The notes beneath the pieces were generated by a model. The model made no database searches and was not told the origin of the DNA. It saw nothing but the letters and a program-made list of their open reading frames with translations. Shown here piece by piece: positions 1 through 11,452 of a DNA stretch of 64,000 nt (position 1 is the first letter of the stretch; each line of letters starts with the position of its first letter). Where the stretch lies: contig NC_079888.1 in assembly GCF_029227915.1 (NCBI RefSeq), positions 5,343,001-5,407,000 of the forward strand, given 5' to 3'. Position numbers and translations under genes: made by a program. This stretch comes from Hydractinia symbiolongicarpus. Its lineage: Eukaryota > Cnidaria > Hydrozoa > Anthoathecata > Hydractiniidae.

Positions 1-3000
1 AGCAATTTACTTCATAGCCGGCTCTACGTCATTTGTTTACATTTTTCTCGCATCCGCTGAACTAGACCGTTTTGGAGAGGAAGCCCGCCATACTGTCGAA
101 GGCAGAACGTTTGGTAAAAATGGTAAGAAAGAATACAATATTTCTAAGTTACACTAATGAATTGTGCAAAATAATTATTGAATTCAGCTTAAGGCAGCAT
201 TATTGACGATATGAGAAAAAGGTTTTTTGAGGTGGGAGTTCCCCTATAAATTTTATATTTTTCGTACTTTTCTTGCATAAAGTTTGAACTTTATATGTTA
301 TTGCAACATCATCTAGAAAAAGCACAAATTATGATTATACGACACACAAATTCTTAGCTACAACTCTTTAATACATGACGAATTACACATAATAATGGAA
401 ATTGATTTGTTTGTTTGTTTGTTTGTTTCGCTGAAATGGAAAAAGAAAAATTTTCCTGCAAATATTCTGGCGAGCTACAAGAAACTCGACAAACAGAACT
501 CTACAAACATAGATTTAAAACACCAAGCGTCATTTTAAATTATTCTAAAAATTGTTGGTTTCAAAATTATCATTTTTTCTTCACTTCATTTTTGCTTAAA
601 AAATTTCAGCAACAACAGCTTCTTTCTTCATCTTAACTAAGAGCCATGCTTCAATAATAAAAACAGCTGTAGAAAAGATAAAGGTCTGGTTTTTTAACTT
701 TATATCAAGAAAGCACAACATTAGCTTTCCGTTTACGCAAGAAAATAGTAAGGAATTTTTTCATCCAGTGAAATGAGCAGTAACAATGATTCGAATCCAG
801 TGTGATAAAACTTTCCTGAAGACCGCCGCTGCCGCCGCGACGAAAGGGGAAACCAACATATCGCACTACTCCGTACGTGTGATTTAATCAATACTACATA
901 ACCCCTGCCCAAACCACTTCCCTTGTAAATACAGCTTTAGACGTGTGAGTTTTTTTGTCCTAAAGAATTTCAAATTTTGACTTTAAGAAAAAGTTTCATC
1001 AAAGTGTTAACTTGCCGTAGCAATGAAGTTATTTATCAAAACCACAATTTCATTTAACTTTATTAAACCAAGTTAATTAATTCTTCTAATACAACAAGAT
1101 ATATTTTAATCTTTTTCCCCGTTTATCGATAGTATTCTTACACCATCCCGTTACTCATTCTATCTTCCTTCTGAACATTTTTCCTGTTTGTGTGTGGGGG
1201 ATGAGCATTCATCACTTATAACGATTTTCTTCCTCCTTTTTCTTTTATGTGTGTCAACACTATACTCTATGCATTAATTTTTAAATTTGCTCATTTTGAA
1301 GTCAAAACAAATTAATCAACAAAAAAATTAACTCATAAAAGGTGGTTACATTTGAGTGATTTGACAAGGAACATGCTTTAGAATATGGCATCACACGAAA
1401 AAAATAAAAAGAAGAACGAGTGGTCCTTGTTGGACAGGGGAAAACAAAGAAGTTTATTCGAGACGGTATTATGGCAGACGAATGTTTGCATATTGCAATT
1501 ACAAATTTAGCTAATTGATATTGTAACATAGGATGTCTTCATGCCCTTTTTTAAATTTAGTTATACAGAGCAAATACGGGATGAAACTCTCCACAACAAC
1601 TTCAACAAAAATAGAAGAAATTAATGACATCACATGCGTTTTAACACAGTTCAAAATCCGTTGTTGCCTCATCATAGCATTATGTTGGAACAAGGTCACT
1701 CGATAAAGGTCGGGGGAGGCAAGCGCTATTCCTATAACTTCTTAACTAATTCTATATTTTTGAAACTTACTTAGCAGACATAAGTCACATCACGAACTAA
1801 CGAAGCTAACTTTGACGTTTTCATGTCTGATCACGAGAATCGAACATTATAACAATAAATTAGTGGTTCCAATGCATTTTTTTCAGGTAGACATAAATTG
1901 CCAAATAGTTCATATTAGTGCTTAAGCTAAGAATAAGTCATGTTTGTTGTTCCGGCGCACCTTCGTGCACACTTGTGATAACCGGCAACTACCCTACTAC
2001 CGGAGTTCCTTCAGCACCTGCAAACATGACGTTTACATCGATGTTGGAAGCGCTTCTGCACCACTTAAACCTAGTTCACATTGACAAACGTCCGTGAATA
2101 CCCCGTTCAAAAAAGAATCTACCCCACTTTTTGGTGTGGTTTCATGAAAATCAATGAATCCCTGCCCCAAATCTACTTCTCATCGTGTTTAGGAACTAGT
2201 GCAGTTTGAGACTCTGATTGTTTCTTTTAGCACACACTTAGGAACATCGGCAAATGTTTTTTTTTAAATGTAAGGAAATACCTTAGAAATACCCCATAAA
2301 GTTTTTTCCGCCAAGAAAAATCTGGCGTAGGCTAAAAGCGTAGAAAGAAATGGCAAACAAAAAAATTTATTTTAACTTAAAAAAAACCTAATAAGAATGA
2401 TTCATTTCAATTCCAGCAGGCTCGGCTATTTATATGAGAAGCATTATTCTGTATGTATAAAGTTGGCTATAATCTATTGATGCATAAGGAGAATTTTATG
2501 AAAGTCTAAGCAGGGAGCTGACGGAGTAATGTGATTTAGGGAATCATAAAACAAACAATATTATAACCTGCACCATGGGTCATTGCCAGTCGTCTTTGAT
2601 ACTTCGGTTTGATGGTTTGGTTGATGGTTTGGACTGGTGTTTTTCCGAGAATAAGAAGAAAGACCTTGAAATATTGTAGAGCTACGTGAAGTCTCTACTA
2701 AAAAAGGCGACGCTAGTTGAGAGTTTCAAAATATATAATAAATAAGCAGTTTAAAAATTACCCAAGAGATATGCAACAACTCCGTAGAGAGAAATCTGTA
2801 TGTACTCAAGGACGTTCCTGATCAATACAAAACCAATCCGTGGGAAGAGTATATTCATGACGCAAGAAATCATCCATAAAGCTGTTCCAAATAGATTCAT
2901 GATCTGAAAAATGTATCATAAGGCAGTCCGTCAGATTCGTAGGCACTCCGTTATACTTCAAATATATTAATGACTCACGAATTCTGCAATTAGGTTGTTA

Positions 3001-4735
3001 AGGCGATACCTTGGTGCCCGGTGATCATAGGTATATATTCATATATGGCCAAAAATATGGCCAAAAATTTTCCCGATCGACTCAAAAGCCAAGAGCTATA
3101 CAACAAAGCTTTAAAAACCTACATGTCTTCGGTATAATCATTGCAAAGCCTAACTAGCCTATCAAACAAAGAGATGAAACAACAATTGGGTAGTTGCAAC
3201 CGTATACTCGATGGGTGTGACAGAAGTAAGTGGGGACGTAGGCTTATAATACAGGCTAAATTACTCTGCTGTCCTGCTACCAGAAACACATCAGTAGATA
3301 CTCATTTTGTAATTTAAGAATAAAAAACTCAAATCAAAAGAATTTTACAGCGATGTTCCCGTCCACAATATCGGGAACGTATATGTCTAAAACCTAGTAT
3401 TAAGTAACTCCATGACACGAGAGAAATGTCATTGGATATCTTAATCAGCATAAGCTATCCCGGTTGCTTTCGTAAACCTTCAAGAACGTATACTTCCTTG
3501 GTGTCTCATAATATATTAACCATGTTGTTTAATGTTGGGAATTATCCAAAGCAACTATGGAAAACGTAAACCATTGGGAAGACCGCATACGTTTTAACTT
3601 TCATAAAAAGAAGTCGGGACAATGTATGGACCTCCGGTAGGTTCTAAATACTTGCCAAGGGAATTCAAAATCACTTTTTTGAAACTCAATTTTTCCGAAT
3701 CTAAGGAAGTGATTTTGGGAAATGTTAATATCAACTTCTTAAAAATATCAGATGATAAAGACATTAAAGAGATTTAAGAAGACTAAAACAAAACAAGTAT
3801 TTGTTCCACACATATTAGGAAAGGTAGTAATAATTTTTCTCCTGTCGTCGTTTTTTTAGATGTGGAGAAGAATCACGTCTTCTGAATAGGGTGTCGTCGT
3901 ACTGAGACACCATTTTTTGTAAATCAATCTCTTACACAAAGTGGACATTATTTAAATTTACAATTTTCGTTTTAAGATTGCTCGTAGCTATGTACTCATA
4001 ACAATATGAACACATTGCCAATGTTGCTCTTACAAATAAAGCAATAAGAATATTTTTATCTTTTACACCAAGTGGACATCATACATACGCAAAGAGGTAA
4101 GAGTATAATTTTTTTTTGATTATTAATCTTCTTTACGTATCGTTTTTGATGAGTTGGAATTAAAGTAAGTAAGGTTAATAATTGTATTGGAATTTTTTGT
4201 TGTTGTTGTTCTAATAACAGTTAGGAAAAGTTACTAACGTTAATTACTCAATTACATGTTGTTATTCCCAGTCAAACAGCCCTAGGACAATTTATGCCCT
4301 CCCCCCCCCCCCCCACCGCATGCTAAAATTATTAAATTTGCCCAACACATTGCTGTTATATTTTACGTCATTATAGAAGAAGGAGAGGAGGTGAAGGAAG
4401 AAGAAGAAGAAGATATTGAGAGAAAGTTTCCTTCATCATTCATCGAAGTCATTTTTGGGAAATATTTTGACCAAACTTTTCGGTACTATAACGATATATT
4501 ATTTTAGTTCGAAGGAAAAAATGTTCTGTGTGAAAAGGCAACTACATTTTTATGTTATGTTATATGATAAATTTTATTCGTCAGCTAATCTGAAGTTTGC
4601 GACATCGATGATTCTCTTTGACGGCATTTCATCTGTCGCTATTATGTCCATGGTTTCAGAGATGATTTTCCAGGTATTTTTCAGACTTGGTAGCCGTCAG
4701 TACAGGAGAATAATGCCTGCTATGGTGTCATTTTA
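1..4735. other. 5' flank without a supported gene
   Basis: I see no credible coding region here; all open frames are short and unlike known proteins. The DNA is AT-rich. At 4300-4314 there is a run of C, and at about 4376-4420 a purine-rich GAAGAAGAAG stretch. A start codon directly followed by a donor-like GTAAGA occurs at 120-128 (context AAAAATG), which could be a first exon holding only the initiator Met, but I found no matching downstream exon. A CG-richer patch lies at about 822-880. Confidence 0.5.
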
Positions 4736-4737
4736 AA

Positions 4738-5027
4738 GCCCGTGGAAAAATCCGCTTGGGCAGAAGAGTAATGGAAAAATATGTTGTTTGTGTTTTTTCT
4801 GGAGTAAGTCGCAATTTAGCAAAAAAGTTCTAGACAAAATATAAACAACAACGGCTTGCAAGGTGTAAAATCAAGTTGGATGAAAGTTAAAACATTGACA
4901 GTCACAACACCGACAATTATGACACCAATAATATCAACACATTTCAAATATGTATAATACATCTTATGTGATTATGTTGAATACCTTAAAAGAAAGGCTT
5001 GCAAAAGTAAGCACATATCTATGACAT
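4738..5027 (+). repeat. dispersed repeat, copy 1
   Basis: This block begins with GCCCGTGGAAAAATCC and is repeated in the same orientation at 6549-7009. Both copies contain GCAAGGTGTAAAATC, ACATTGACAGTCACAAC, TGTGATTATGTTGAA and AAAGAAAGGCTTGCAA in the same order. The second copy carries small insertions. The opening motif is the same hairpin half found in the Helitron-like elements of this window, so this may be a longer member of that family. Confidence 0.7.
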
Positions 5028-5440
5028 TTTCATTTTTGGGTAATCACCTTGCGCATCAGGGGAGGAAGGTTTAGCTGGTACAAAAATCGCATCTTGGAGG
5101 GATAAAACAATGTAAAAGAAATCAATTTTCATGTTAGGGTTATCACCGTGCACATCAGGCAAAAGAGAATCAAGTGAATAAGGTTATTGCAAAGAATGCA
5201 GCTGGTATAAAAAAGACTAAGAACTAAATTGCGCATCGTGCGAGAGGAAATTATGCGGGCAAGGTACAAAAATCACACCCAAGATATTTTTGTTTTACAA
5301 AAAAGAAGGCAAGTGAAAGTCAAGTAAGTAAGGTTTATTGGAAAGAATGCAGCTAGTACAAAAAAGACTAAGAACTAAATGTGGAGGGATGAAACATTCT
5401 AAAAGAAATAAATGTTTATTTTATGGTGATAACCTTACAC
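5028..5440. repeat. degenerate tandem duplication
   Basis: Two imperfect direct repeats are visible. TTTTCAT...GGTTATCACC...GCATCAGG occurs near 5028 and 5127. A block of about 60 bp ending AAAAAAGACTAAGAACTAAAT occurs near 5172-5232 and 5315-5380. No coding potential is seen. Confidence 0.6.
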
Positions 5441-6358
5441 AACAAACTGTTTCCTCTGTTATTATTTAAACCGAAGTTGCAATAAAGTTTTTTTTGGAAA
5501 ATGTATTACTCTTATCCGATGTCAAGATTAATTTTTGATATTTCACGAGACTTTTCTCATAAAATAAAGCAATGTTACAGGGCTCTTTGCTGTAAAATGT
5601 TACCTAAACATTTCCACAAAATAAAATTGCTAAATGATTGTTTTAGCTGCATAGGGTAATAACAGGCTGTTTACGGTCTGTTTATTTGAACGAAATAGTT
5701 AAGTACGTTATGTGTGCTGTAAATCCACAAGCATATATAATATGCACCTACGAAGTTTTTCATATTATATTTATGCCCTTTTGGTCTAATGGCCATGGCT
5801 AATTTTCGCTTGCGAACCTAGGGGACCCTGCCCCCGCTCCGCAACCCTTTGTATATTATTCTACTGTGAATTTTTAAGATTTGCAAGAAAGTAATTCGTA
5901 TTATATCTCTAACATTTGCACTTATAAAATCACATGCGAAAATTTTAGAGGAAGGTTAAAATATGCAAGAAGACTTATACGAGGCAAATTCAAAGCAAAT
6001 TTAACATCTTACGTTTGACAGCTTAGCACAGTTTAATATAAAGTCATATTGTTCATAAACGTCTGGAGTAAATGGTTTTGAAAAATGATGAGGTATGGAT
6101 TCATTAAGCTATGCTCTCAATCGATGTAATTGACAACGTTTTTACTTTATTTGCACAAATAAATTAATTTTTCCGAAATCGCTAAAGTTACAATTCTAGC
6201 TTTACTAATAATAACAAACATTCTACTTTTCAAAATTTGTTCTTTATTAATTTCTATGCCTTTTATTTTGTTAAATTACACAAGTTTATTAAGGGGCTGA
6301 CCACATAATGCGAGTCAGCCAAAATATCATGGTTTTAAAATATCGTATTAAACACTAA

Positions 6359-6540
6359 CTAGTCGTTACCCCGTGGAAAAATCCACGGGGTCGCCCGTCC
6401 TTTAAATTAACCTGTTGCAACAAAGTGGACAAAAATATATCGCATTTAGTATTGGTGCGCATTATAAAAATTTTGTGTTTCCGCCACGGGGCGCGTCTTT
6501 TGCGGACACACAGACAAAATACGGCTATTATTATAATACT
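6359..6540 (-). mobile_element. Helitron-like short element
   Basis: Read on the minus strand this copy ends in a CCCCGTGGATTTTTCCACGG hairpin followed by TAACGACTAG. Its other end, CTATTATTATAATACTAG on the plus strand, corresponds to the 5' boundary of the family seen at 44.8 and 57.7 kb. It encodes no protein. The terminal CTAG with a hairpin just inside fits the 3' end rule of Helitrons (CTRR). Family assignment is by structure only. Confidence 0.55.
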
Positions 6541-6548
6541 AGTAGATT

Positions 6549-7009
6549 AGGCCCGTGGAAAAATCCACTTAAGCAGAAAAACAATTGAAAAGTTCTGTCA
6601 TTTGAATTTTGATGACATCAGCAAATATTTCAGTATATTGAATATGCCTTTTACTAAAAAAAATAATCTGAAAATGCATAAAAAGAAAGTATATAAGTCA
6701 TAATTTAACAAAAAAGTTCTTAAAATCTAACACAAAATATCAAATGTCAAATCGCATGAAATCCTCCCAACAAAACGTCAGACAAAATATGAAAAACAAC
6801 GATGTGCAAGGTGTAAAATCTAGTTAGTAGAAAGTTACAACATTGACAGTCACAACCCAGACAGTTACGACAACAATAATAATAATGTCAGAAATAACAC
6901 ATCTCAAATATGTATACATCTTATTATGTGATTATGTTGAAAACCTTCAATATTTTAATCTGAAATGTCGAAAAGAAAGGCTTGCAACAGTAAGCACAGA
7001 TCTATGAAA
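6549..7009 (+). repeat. dispersed repeat, copy 2
   Basis: Second copy of the block at 4738-5027, in the same orientation, opening with GCCCGTGGAAAAATCCACTT. The shared words keep their order and spacing apart from several insertions, including one of about 35 bases after the TGTGATTATGTTGAA motif. Confidence 0.7.
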
Positions 7010-7139
7010 TAAGTTCTTTATGCATTTTAAACATTGTCTTTTCCCTAAATGCTTATACAGCAATACAACCTGAACAACATAAAAAAGCCAAACTTAAACA
7101 AACCCAAAACACCAAAAAACAAAAAGTTAAACTTTGAAA

Positions 7140-7640
7140 AATCATTTATTCGGTTGCATACCATCCTCTCCCGCAAAAATATGCACAAAATGTAAAAATT
7201 AACCGGTTAGCAAAACAATTTTTTTGTCTCATGATCCGTACTGACTTTACCAAACATTTTAAACTGAAATGTCGAAAAAGCAATGAGCAAGGAGTAAATT
7301 TCAAATCAACAAAAATCATTATTTTGAAAACATTGTATATATATATATATGGTCCTTCCTCACAAAAGTTTACAATAAATGTAGAACACAAAGGTTTATG
7401 AGGAGCAAATCAAAATATGAACAAAAATCAGTTCAATTGGCATGTTTTATATTGTTTTCACCCATAAAATCTTCCACAAAATTGATATGAAACCCATCAA
7501 ATTCAACTCAGAAAAAGCAGTCATTTAAGTGCATACAAAAATACAACTTGGAAAGTGTAAAATATCAAATTATTATTTTTAGTATATATACTTGCATATG
7601 GTCCTCCCTCACAAAAGTTAAACAGTCTCAGTCTGAACAT
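7140..7640 (-). repeat. degenerate repeat family shared with 55.4-56.4 kb
   Basis: Several copies of a loose motif read TATGGTCCTCCCTCACAAAA on the plus strand (near 7340-7370 and 7595-7618). The reverse complement, GTGAGGAAGGACCGTATGCA-like, recurs at 55.4-56.4 kb. It carries no gene I can support; the short minus-strand frame at 7146-7391 lies wholly inside the repeats. Confidence 0.5.
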
Positions 7641-8041
7641 TCAGTAATTTTTTATCATCACCAAATATTTATTCCCGTAATTACATTACTTACAGTTAGT
7701 TTAAAGCTTAAAAAAAGTTTATAAAACAAAATATAAAAAAAATCCAACTTCAGCTCACAGTCTAATTGTACAAAAATAGGGTTTTTTGCTGCCCACTTTA
7801 AGCATGTGGAAATAATTACTACTACGAGAATAACAAGAAATTGTTTGGCGGTTTAAAGAACGCTTTAAAAAATATTTTTAACGGCTAATAACTAAAGGCA
7901 AGATTAACTTGTACCGATATTACCAATTCCTTGAAAGAAATATCCACCCTAGGAATTTTTGTTGCATCACAAAGGCAAGAAGACCGGAAAGTATTCCCAT
8001 TACCGACGGTTATTACACGGCTTTTTAAAAGCATTTTTCGT

Positions 8042-8202
8042 AGACTACTCGTTAGCCCGTGGAAAAATCCACGGGTTCGCCCGTCCTTTTTATACAGCAT
8101 TGCGTGCGTCTCGCTACCTGCGCAGCTAAGCTACTCTTTTGCGTGACAGACAGACAGACGAGCAGACGGACGGACGATTTTCCACGGGCTAACGACTAGT
8201 AT
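8042..8202. mobile_element. fold-back Helitron-like composite
   Basis: The left side reads TCGTTAGCCCGTGG with its hairpin. The right side reads CCACGGGCTAACGACTAG. Both ends are therefore the 3' (hairpin, CTAG) end of the family, facing outwards. Between them lie the usual CGCCCGTCC and CAGACAGACAGACG segments. The short frames over it on both strands are not genes. Confidence 0.6.
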
Positions 8203-8286
8203 AGATAATGATGTGGTTTGCTGCATAAATATGGACAGCGTATTTAGTCGCAGAAATGGTAGATGTAGACGTCGTTTTTATCGTGG

Positions 8287-8486
8287 GTATTGACGCCCTT
8301 CTTTTCTTAAATATTGAAGCCATTTTTTTCGTAAATAATTACGCCATTTTTTCATAAGTAATGAAGCCATTGAATATTAACGCCCTTCTTTTCGTAAATA
8401 TTGACGCCTTTTTTTCGTAAATATTGACGCCCTTCTTTTCCTACATATTGAAGTCATTCTTTTCATAAAAATTGAAGACGTTCTTC
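8287..8486. repeat. ~27-bp tandem repeat
   Basis: About seven imperfect units of the form ATTGACGCCCTTCTTTTCGTAAAT stand head to tail, with variants ATTGAAGCCATTTTTTTCG. No coding function is apparent. Confidence 0.75.
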
Positions 8487-8809
8487 AAAAAAAATTTCAA
8501 GAAAGCGCATTTCGTTATCCTGTCCAGTTAAAAAATTACTCACCAATTTCTATTTTGAAACTTAAGTTTTCATAACAGTAATAAAAGTTGTAGCTATCTA
8601 ACTGCATTTAGCGCAGGAATTTTGTCTTAAGAAAGTAGTCATGTCTACGTAGAGGTTTGACTCTCTAAAGACTCCACTGTGATACAAAATCTTCTTTGTT
8701 ACAAGGAATGGACAAAATATACATTGGATTACCATACGGCACAAAAGAACACAGGGAAACCAAAAAAATTGAAAGCACAATAAACGAAAGATGCAATGAA
8801 AAACAAGAT

Positions 8810-9050
8810 ATATAGCTAGTTAGCTAGCTAGCTACAATCACACACAATAAGATTCTCCCTTTCCCTCACTGTGCAGTATGTGTAGCAGCTAGTTAGCTCA
8901 AAAATTTGTCTCAAATTCTTATATGATGGTTAGCACAACACAGAATTCCTTGAGAACTTAATATAGGTATAGTTTTATGCTAGCTAAATTGGTAGTTTTA
9001 TGCTAGCGAAGCTGCTACTGTTGTGCTAGCTAGCTTTAGTTGTAAGTAAG
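8810..9050. repeat. TAGC-rich simple repeat region
   Basis: Clusters of TAGCTAGTTAGCTAGCTAGC occur here and recur in short form through the window (for example 10530, 23500, 45625 and 45720). This is simple-sequence DNA with no gene. Confidence 0.6.
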
Positions 9051-9544
9051 GCTAAAGAAGGGCTTCAAAACATGTAAAAAATAGTGATATACCAGGTACA
9101 AAACCTTCACCTTTTTCTTGAAATCTCTTATATCGTTTCTAGCTAGCTACGCTTGGCACCATCTTTAAAAAACAACCAAAACTCCATCGCCGTGGTGAAA
9201 AAAACACGTTGTCTCGCTTACTGAAGACTGTATCAAAGAATTACCATATGAAATTGCTAAATTACTGTGGTTTTTGGCAGAATTTTTGATACTTCGGATG
9301 TATAGGGACGAAATCGTAAAGAAATGCTATATACTCTCCACCTTCCTTCCTTTTCCCTTACATTTGGCTTATCTAATGAGGAAATGGGCTCTGCTACGCT
9401 CAGTTCGCTGGCGTTCAATCCGCCTTACTGCGCAAAAATTGTATAAATCGTCAAACGTTGCAGGAAAATAACGACCGATATTGTGACGTTAAATGGACAT
9501 CACTGCGTTCTTTTTATGCAAACAACCAACGTTGTGGTTTTCCC

Positions 9545-10262
9545 ACGTAGTGCCTGGGTAAACGGTTTAAGCCATTTAGTGGCTGGTAGCCTGATAAACA
9601 CATAGGAATTGAAGTGATCTATAGCAAAAGTAGATCCAAGTCATTAAACATTGGCACAAAAACCATGTCTTCTGACAGTACAAACGTTCGATTGACCGAA
9701 GGAAAATAATTTCCTTTCGAACACAATGAAAACATTCTTTAGTTTTATTTTGAATGTTCTGAAATTTGCTGTTGGTAGGATGGTTGTGTTTGTTCTGAAA
9801 TTAAACGATCAATTGTTGAAATTAAGTAGAAGTAAACGAAAGAAATATAGAGACATCACATTAAACTTGATTTTTTAAGAGATAGCTGATGATGATTCGG
9901 GAGTGGTGTTTAGTGGATTTCTTTTATCCTTGTGTAAATAACTGATGTGAGACATTTGGAAACTATGAATTTCTCAGCTGCTTTGTAGCTTTTGAGGGAA
10001 TCTCTATTTTTATGGCCACTATATTGCTTTGACAAAACTTCCATATTTCGTAGCATACTTTATTTTCAGATACTGTTGGTCCAGTATAAATTGATCTATT
10101 TCTTCGTACTGCCAGAGCTTAACTCCTCTTATTTGGACATTTGACAGATTTCTAATTTCACGAAAGTTTGTTTACTTTTTGGTTTGCATATTTTAGCCGG
10201 TCGCTACAGAAAAATAACGCCTGCTCATGTGATCGATACGCCCGGTACGCCTATATAGCCTG
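9545..10262 (+). repeat. ~700-bp dispersed repeat, copy 1
   Basis: This stretch matches the reverse complement of 51120-51830 over most of its length. Shared words include GTAAACGGTTTA, CATAGGAATTGAAGT, AAGTAGAT, GGTCCAGTATAAATTGATC, TAGCCGGTCGCTACAGAAAA and ATGTGATCGAT. No intact protein is encoded. It is probably a non-autonomous transposon; its terminal structure is unclear. Confidence 0.75.
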
Positions 10263-11320
10263 TTCTTTATCACCTGCCGTTTTTTTTTTAGATTTTATAC
10301 ACATAAACATTGAAACTCGACTATACCACTAGCATAAGATATTTATCCTGTGTTTTATTTATTCTGTGTAGCCAACACGACATATTATGATGTATGAAAA
10401 GAAAATTTGTTAGGGGTATCGTTGCTACTTTCTTGTTGATAAAGATAACACAAACAAATAATGCTAACATAAAAACACTTATACCAAACTAAATAAAAAA
10501 CTACGAAAGACAAGTACGAAATAGCTAGCTAGCGTCTGTCTGTGGCTTTCTACTGACACTGACTACTATTTTAGCTGGCCTGATATAAACGTCAGTTATA
10601 GCCAGAATAATAAAATGATTTTTTTTTAGATTTACCAGGCAAAAAAATGTGATGGTATATTTATTAGCATATAGCTAGAAGTATAGAAAAAACAAGAAGA
10701 GTATTTATAAGGAAAAAAGATCAAAAAGACATCTTTTCCAATTTTGAGCTGTGCAATTTTATAAATGCGAGGTTAACCGCCAGTTTTACTAACCGCGTCC
10801 GGAACATGTATGTCTTCACTTAAATCCTAGAAGAACAGAATTTTGTGCGAGGTTTTAGCCGAAACTGGAAGTTGTGTGTTTAACAGCTAATAATTCGCTC
10901 TTGGTCTTCCTTAGGAGGACTGTTGTTTCCAATTATTGTAATAAATATGACACTCTGCTGATAGAAACTTTTTAAAAGCATTGGAAATAAACATCATAGC
11001 TTTCCTTTTCACACCGCATCTGACCGCTCTTCTCTTTTCTATTTCCAAAATTTATGTGTTTTGCTACTTTGTTAGATAAAAAAGATATCTGCGCCAAAGA
11101 ATCAGATGAGATTTGAATTGTAGTAATTAAAAATAAATAAAATAAATAATGACTTATATGGTGACGCAAAAAACCTTAAATAATAATTGAAGTCACCATT
11201 TTATTGTATCTTTAAATTTTAAAAGAAGATGACACTAACGGGAAATAGAAACTTAGAGTCAAGGAAAATTACTTAAACATTTCTTTCAGTTTGCTGGACA
11301 CATTTTTTGAAGCAGTAGCA
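10263..11320. other. intergenic, upstream of membrane-protein gene
   Basis: I see no gene. The DNA is AT-rich and contains a few TAGC repeats. It should hold the promoter of the membrane-protein gene at 11453 if transcription starts nearby, but no convincing core promoter motif stands out. Confidence 0.4.
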
Positions 11321-11323
11321 ACA

Positions 11324-11325
11324 GC

Positions 11326-11385
<60 letters not shown>

Positions 11386-11440
11386 AACAACAACAACAAC
11401 AACAGCAACAACAACAATAACAACTACAACAACAACAGCA
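11324..11440. repeat. (CAA)n microsatellite
   Basis: A nearly pure ACA/CAA trinucleotide array with occasional GCA and ATA interruptions. On the plus strand it is open in the frame of the following gene and would encode polythreonine; on the minus strand it gives polyvaline. It ends about 13 bases before the preferred start codon of the membrane protein, so it most likely lies in the 5' untranslated region or an upstream exon. Confidence 0.9.
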
Positions 11441-11452
11441 GCAGCATTAATC

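Noticed and set aside
1-130. ATG followed by a GTAAGA donor, as in genes with a Met-only first exon
   Set aside because: No compatible downstream exon or protein family was found within the window.
4416-4736. 106-residue plus-strand frame after a GAA-rich stretch
   Set aside because: No recognisable family. Neighbouring frames look equally protein-like, at best a decayed coding remnant.
7885-8146. Overlapping 71-residue frames on both strands
   Set aside because: They run through the Helitron-like fold-back element and read its hairpin and CAGACAGA segments.
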